A stretch of DNA of 64,000 bases from assembly GCF_029094545.1 (NCBI RefSeq), contig NZ_CP117835.1:2894001-2958000 (forward strand), written 5' to 3'. A program made the translations under genes and the position numbers. The notes under the pieces were generated by a model. It searched no databases. It saw only the letters and a program-made list of their open reading frames with translations, and was not told where the DNA came from. Below are positions 61,925 through 64,000 of this stretch, one piece after another. Position 1 is the stretch's first letter. Each line of letters begins with the position of its first letter. The stretch comes from Alkalihalophilus pseudofirmus. GTDB lineage: Bacteria > Bacillota > Bacilli > Bacillales > Bacillaceae_D.

Positions 61925-62210
61925 ATCGATAATAATAAAATTGATTATAAGGTGTACCAAAGTTAGGACCATAACTCGGACCAAAATTCGGGCCATAACT
62001 TGGGCCAAAGCTCGGGCCGTAACTCGGGCCGAAGTTCGGGCCATAACTAGGACTGTAATACACAGGCGGCCTTCCGTAATTATTAAACAATAAACCGCCA
62101 ATCGCTAAACCGCCCAAAAAAGGGATAAAAGGGAAATACCTTTGATCATGAGGGTTCACTTGATGAGATCGCACCATTTGATGATATGGCTGGTAAGGCT
62201 GATAATTCAT
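61923..62210 (-). CDS. GPxY/F-repeat protein, candidate spore or surface protein
   Basis: The protein has 95 residues. The N-terminus is Gln/His/Tyr-rich, then a hydrophobic stretch (FPFIPFLGGLAIGGLLF, about 26-42), then a repeat region where the tetrapeptides SYGP and NFGP alternate (about 54-86), ending in NQFYYYR. AAGGAG lies before ATG 62210 (GTG 62228 is the alternative). The repeat comes from eight 12-base units. Gly/Tyr/Pro repeats suit cross-linked structural proteins such as spore coats. No family recognised. Confidence 0.7.
   Translation of the reverse strand: MNYQPYQPYHQMVRSHQVNPHDQRYFPFIPFLGGLAIGGLLFNNYGRPPVYYSPSYGPNFGPSYGPSFGPSYGPNFGPSYGPNFGTPYNQFYYYR
61956..62051. repeat. Eight 12-bp coding repeat units
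   Basis: Units like ACCATAACTCGG (plus strand) repeat eight times with base changes, encoding alternating SYGP/NFGP tetrapeptides. Confidence 0.85.
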
Positions 62211-62276
62211 CCATCCCAACTCCTTCACATAGATTCCCTACATTCTATGGACTCTCCCCTCATTTTGAGCGTGTCC

Positions 62277-62609
62277 TTATTCCGATTGTCCTGATGACTT
62301 CCCAAGCTCCTCCATCAGATCATTAAAAAACCCATCCAGCTGGCCTTTTAATTTCTCTTCTTCCGTCGTTTTAGGTTTCATTTTTTTGACGGCTTCGTAC
62401 GTTTCTAGGAAGCCATTAAAATCTCCGGTACGAATCTGAGCAAGACTATAGTGAACAAATAATCTAATATGCTCGCCGCCGCTTTTCTTCGTTAATTCAA
62501 CAAATGGCTTAAGCGTCTCAATTGCTTCTTCATTTCTTTTTTCAGATAATAACCTAAATCCTTCCTTCATTTTATCAGCAAATGCTTGCAGCTTTTCTTC
62601 TTTTGTCAT
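62277..62609 (-). CDS. Helical TPR-like small protein
   Basis: The protein has 110 residues, entirely helical in appearance and rich in Lys/Glu, with a pattern near residues 15-70 resembling two TPR units (GFRLLSEKRNEEAIETLKPFVEL, LAQIRTGDFNGFLETYEAV read in parts). It may bind a partner protein. AGGAGAG precedes the ATG. It follows comZ with a hairpin in between. Unknown function. Confidence 0.7.
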   Translation of the reverse strand: MTKEEKLQAFADKMKEGFRLLSEKRNEEAIETLKPFVELTKKSGGEHIRLFVHYSLAQIRTGDFNGFLETYEAVKKMKPKTTEEEKLKGQLDGFFNDLMEELGKSSGQSE

Positions 62610-62630
62610 TAAGGTTCTCTCCTGTCATAG

Positions 62631-62664
62631 AAAGAGGCTAACCTTAATATCAGGTAAGCCTCTT
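62631..62664 (-). terminator. Hairpin after comZ
   Basis: A 13-bp stem with one mismatch (62632-62644 with 62652-62664). On the minus strand only TTTCT follows, so termination is likely partial and some read-through to the next gene is possible. Confidence 0.5.
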
Positions 62665-62682
62665 CTTTTTTTATTCATTTTC

Positions 62683-62877
62683 TTATTTACTCTCAGATTT
62701 ACCTTCTTCTAGACCAAGCTCGTATGCTTCAGACATGACATTAAGCAATAGTTCAAGCATGGGCTGCAAATCATCCATGTTTAATTCGATTCCTTTGTCA
62801 TCTAGAAATTTTTTCCCTTCCGGTAAATGATTCATTGCAATTTGCATAAATTTCATATTCATTTCTGGATTATTCAC
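62683..62877 (-). CDS. comZ: ComG operon repressor ComZ
   Basis: A 64-residue protein with the ComZ pattern: MKFMQIAMNHLPEGKKFLDD, then GIELNMDDLQPMLELLLNVM and SEAYELGLEEGKSESK. In B. subtilis ComZ lowers comG operon expression. It follows med by 119 bases as in Bacillus. The start is GTG with AAAGAGGTG upstream. Confidence 0.88.
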   Translation of the reverse strand: MNNPEMNMKFMQIAMNHLPEGKKFLDDKGIELNMDDLQPMLELLLNVMSEAYELGLEEGKSESK

Positions 62878-62996
62878 TTATAGTCACCTCTTTATCAGAC
62901 TTGTACAAAAAGATTCCATGTTAAATTTACTATGACTTCACGTTTTAGGCAAGGAAATGAACAACTAACTTAAAGATTACAAATGGTATGATTCCT

Positions 62997-63953
62997 TTAT
63001 TGATTAGGCAGCTCTCCTGTTTCGATGTATGTATTCAAGTCACTTTTCACTTGGTCTTGTACCTCTTGCGGCACTTGAGAACTAAATTCTCCTAGAGAGA
63101 TAACTCCTTCTGTAAAATCAAATGTATGATTGCCCGGTTCTAATGTTCCTGCTTGATATTGTGCAGCCACAAGCTCATATAGTTCATCTACATGTTGAAT
63201 GGTACTCGTTAATACGGTCGCTTCTCCTAGATCTGATTGATCCCCAACATAACCGATTGCATACAATCCCTCTTGCTTTACTTTTTCGATCACTTCAACA
63301 TGAAAACCATCTCCAGCAGGATAAAACACATCAATATTTTTCTCTTTCAATTGATAAAAATAATCGATGGCTGTTTCAGTATCGGACCAGTCATTTACAT
63401 ACTCGATCCTTACCTCTACTTCTGAATCAATATACTTTGCTCCGTCTTTGTACCCTTCTAATTCTGGCTGCCATGGAAACGCAGCAATAGCACCAATCTG
63501 GCTGCTTTGAGAGGTTGACGCCCCTACCATCCCAGCGAAGAAACCCATAGCGTAGCTGTCAAACTCTAGGTTCGTCACATTTTCGCCAGTCACTTCCCCA
63601 TTAAAACTGACAAAGTGTACATCTGGATAGTCTTCACTGAGTTGTGAAAAATAATCAGCATAGATCTGGCCATGACCAAAAATTAAATTAATATCTTGTT
63701 CTATAAAATCGTTAATTCCATTTATCACATCAACTTTAGAATTCACTTCTTCTCTAAAATCAACATGAACATCCAAAGTAGAATGAATCGTTAATAAACC
63801 CTGATACCCTTTGCTGTTCCACCCTTGGTCATCGATTGTATCTTCAATTAACAAACCTACTCCTTTTAGCCCATTTTCCTTTGACTCAGCTGAACAACCA
63901 GCTGCTACCATCAATACAACTGCTAAACTCACAATTAATCGTTGAATGAACAT
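62997..63953 (-). CDS. med: Med-like BMP-family lipoprotein (positive regulator of comK)
   Basis: The protein has 318 residues. A lipobox VAAGC (near residue 20) is followed by a BMP/PBP1-type ligand-binding domain: GLLIEDTIDDQGWNSKGYQGL when read in parts (near 34), FVSFNGEVTGENVTNLEF, GFFAGMVGA and FYPAGDGFHVEVIEKV. Family BMP members bind nucleosides; B. subtilis Med raises comK transcription. ATG 63953 with AGGAGAG upstream is chosen over a TTG at 63983. It is followed by comZ. Confidence 0.88.
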   Translation of the reverse strand: MFIQRLIVSLAVVLMVAAGCSAESKENGLKGVGLLIEDTIDDQGWNSKGYQGLLTIHSTLDVHVDFREEVNSKVDVINGINDFIEQDINLIFGHGQIYADYFSQLSEDYPDVHFVSFNGEVTGENVTNLEFDSYAMGFFAGMVGASTSQSSQIGAIAAFPWQPELEGYKDGAKYIDSEVEVRIEYVNDWSDTETAIDYFYQLKEKNIDVFYPAGDGFHVEVIEKVKQEGLYAIGYVGDQSDLGEATVLTSTIQHVDELYELVAAQYQAGTLEPGNHTFDFTEGVISLGEFSSQVPQEVQDQVKSDLNTYIETGELPNQ

Positions 63954-64000
63954 GCTCGCACTCTCCTGATTGATTTCCACCAACTACTAGTATAAAACAT

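Overview
The window looks like a chromosomal segment of a low-GC, endospore-forming member of the Bacillaceae. Most genes match the Bacillus subtilis med-comZ-fabH-fabF / yja-yjb / fabI / yjc region in content and rough order, read here from fabI (left) to med (right). The evidence is conserved proteins (Spx, SpxH, MecA, CoiA, YjbA, YjbC, YjbE, YjbK, YjbL, YjbM, NadK, YjbO, PrpE, TrpS, FabH/FabF, ComZ, Med), FapR-type operators, and mother-cell (sigma-K-like) promoter motifs before several small genes. No rRNA, tRNA, insertion sequence, prophage or CRISPR array was seen.

Layout. 1-2.1 kb: 3' part of a UvrD-like helicase (YjcD) with an HD hydrolase. 2.2-5.6 kb: a spore-associated stretch of unusual proteins (coiled-coil, Cys-rich, Pro/Gly-rich) plus yjcA, sitting where B. 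subtilis carries cot genes. 5.6-6.6 kb: fabI under a FapR operator and a tiny zinc-ribbon protein. 6.7-8.4 kb: a DUF4397 surface protein with a dedicated sortase whose signal-peptide reading frame has no ordinary start codon. 8.4-16.3 kb: CPA2-type antiporter, prpE, a lipoprotein, yjbO-nadK-yjbM-yjbL, and yjbK-cwlQ. 16.3-25.9 kb: a molybdopterin oxidoreductase, yjbI-spxH, pepF, coiA, cls, mecA. 26.4-31.8 kb: yjbE (TerC), spx, yjbC, a secreted glycosidase-like protein, a hemolysin-III-type membrane protein and an HD protein. 31.9-33.3 kb: a Mn2+ (yybP-ykoY) riboswitch driving a cation exchanger. 34.3-38.9 kb: a lipid/sugar neighbourhood (lipid kinase, dehydrogenase-aldolase pair, glycolipid glycosyltransferase). 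39-42.6 kb: trpS, yjbA, yjaZ. 43-49.8 kb: topB, the mhqRO-mhqD quinone-stress operon behind a 30-bp palindrome, a PRC-barrel protein and coaA. 49.8-53.7 kb: cell-wall enzymes (S11 carboxypeptidase, CAP protein, LysM-SleB hydrolase), a 12-bp tandem repeat and an orphan protein. 53.8-59.1 kb: a DHH-CBS-nucleotidyltransferase fusion, a CoA-transferase and an LCP protein. 59.2-64 kb: fabF, fabH (second FapR operator), small sporulation-type genes, comZ and med.

How parts connect. Fatty-acid elongation (fabH, fabF, fabI) sits at both ends under matching FapR operators. Competence and thiol-stress control is represented by Med, ComZ, MecA, CoiA, Spx and SpxH. Manganese/cation handling is represented by YjbE and the riboswitch-controlled exchanger. 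Many convergent gene pairs share one bidirectional terminator that touches or contains a stop codon, so the region is compact.

All functions are assigned by reading motifs; no database search was run. Start codons were chosen from visible ribosome-binding sites and often lie downstream of the longest possible reading frame.
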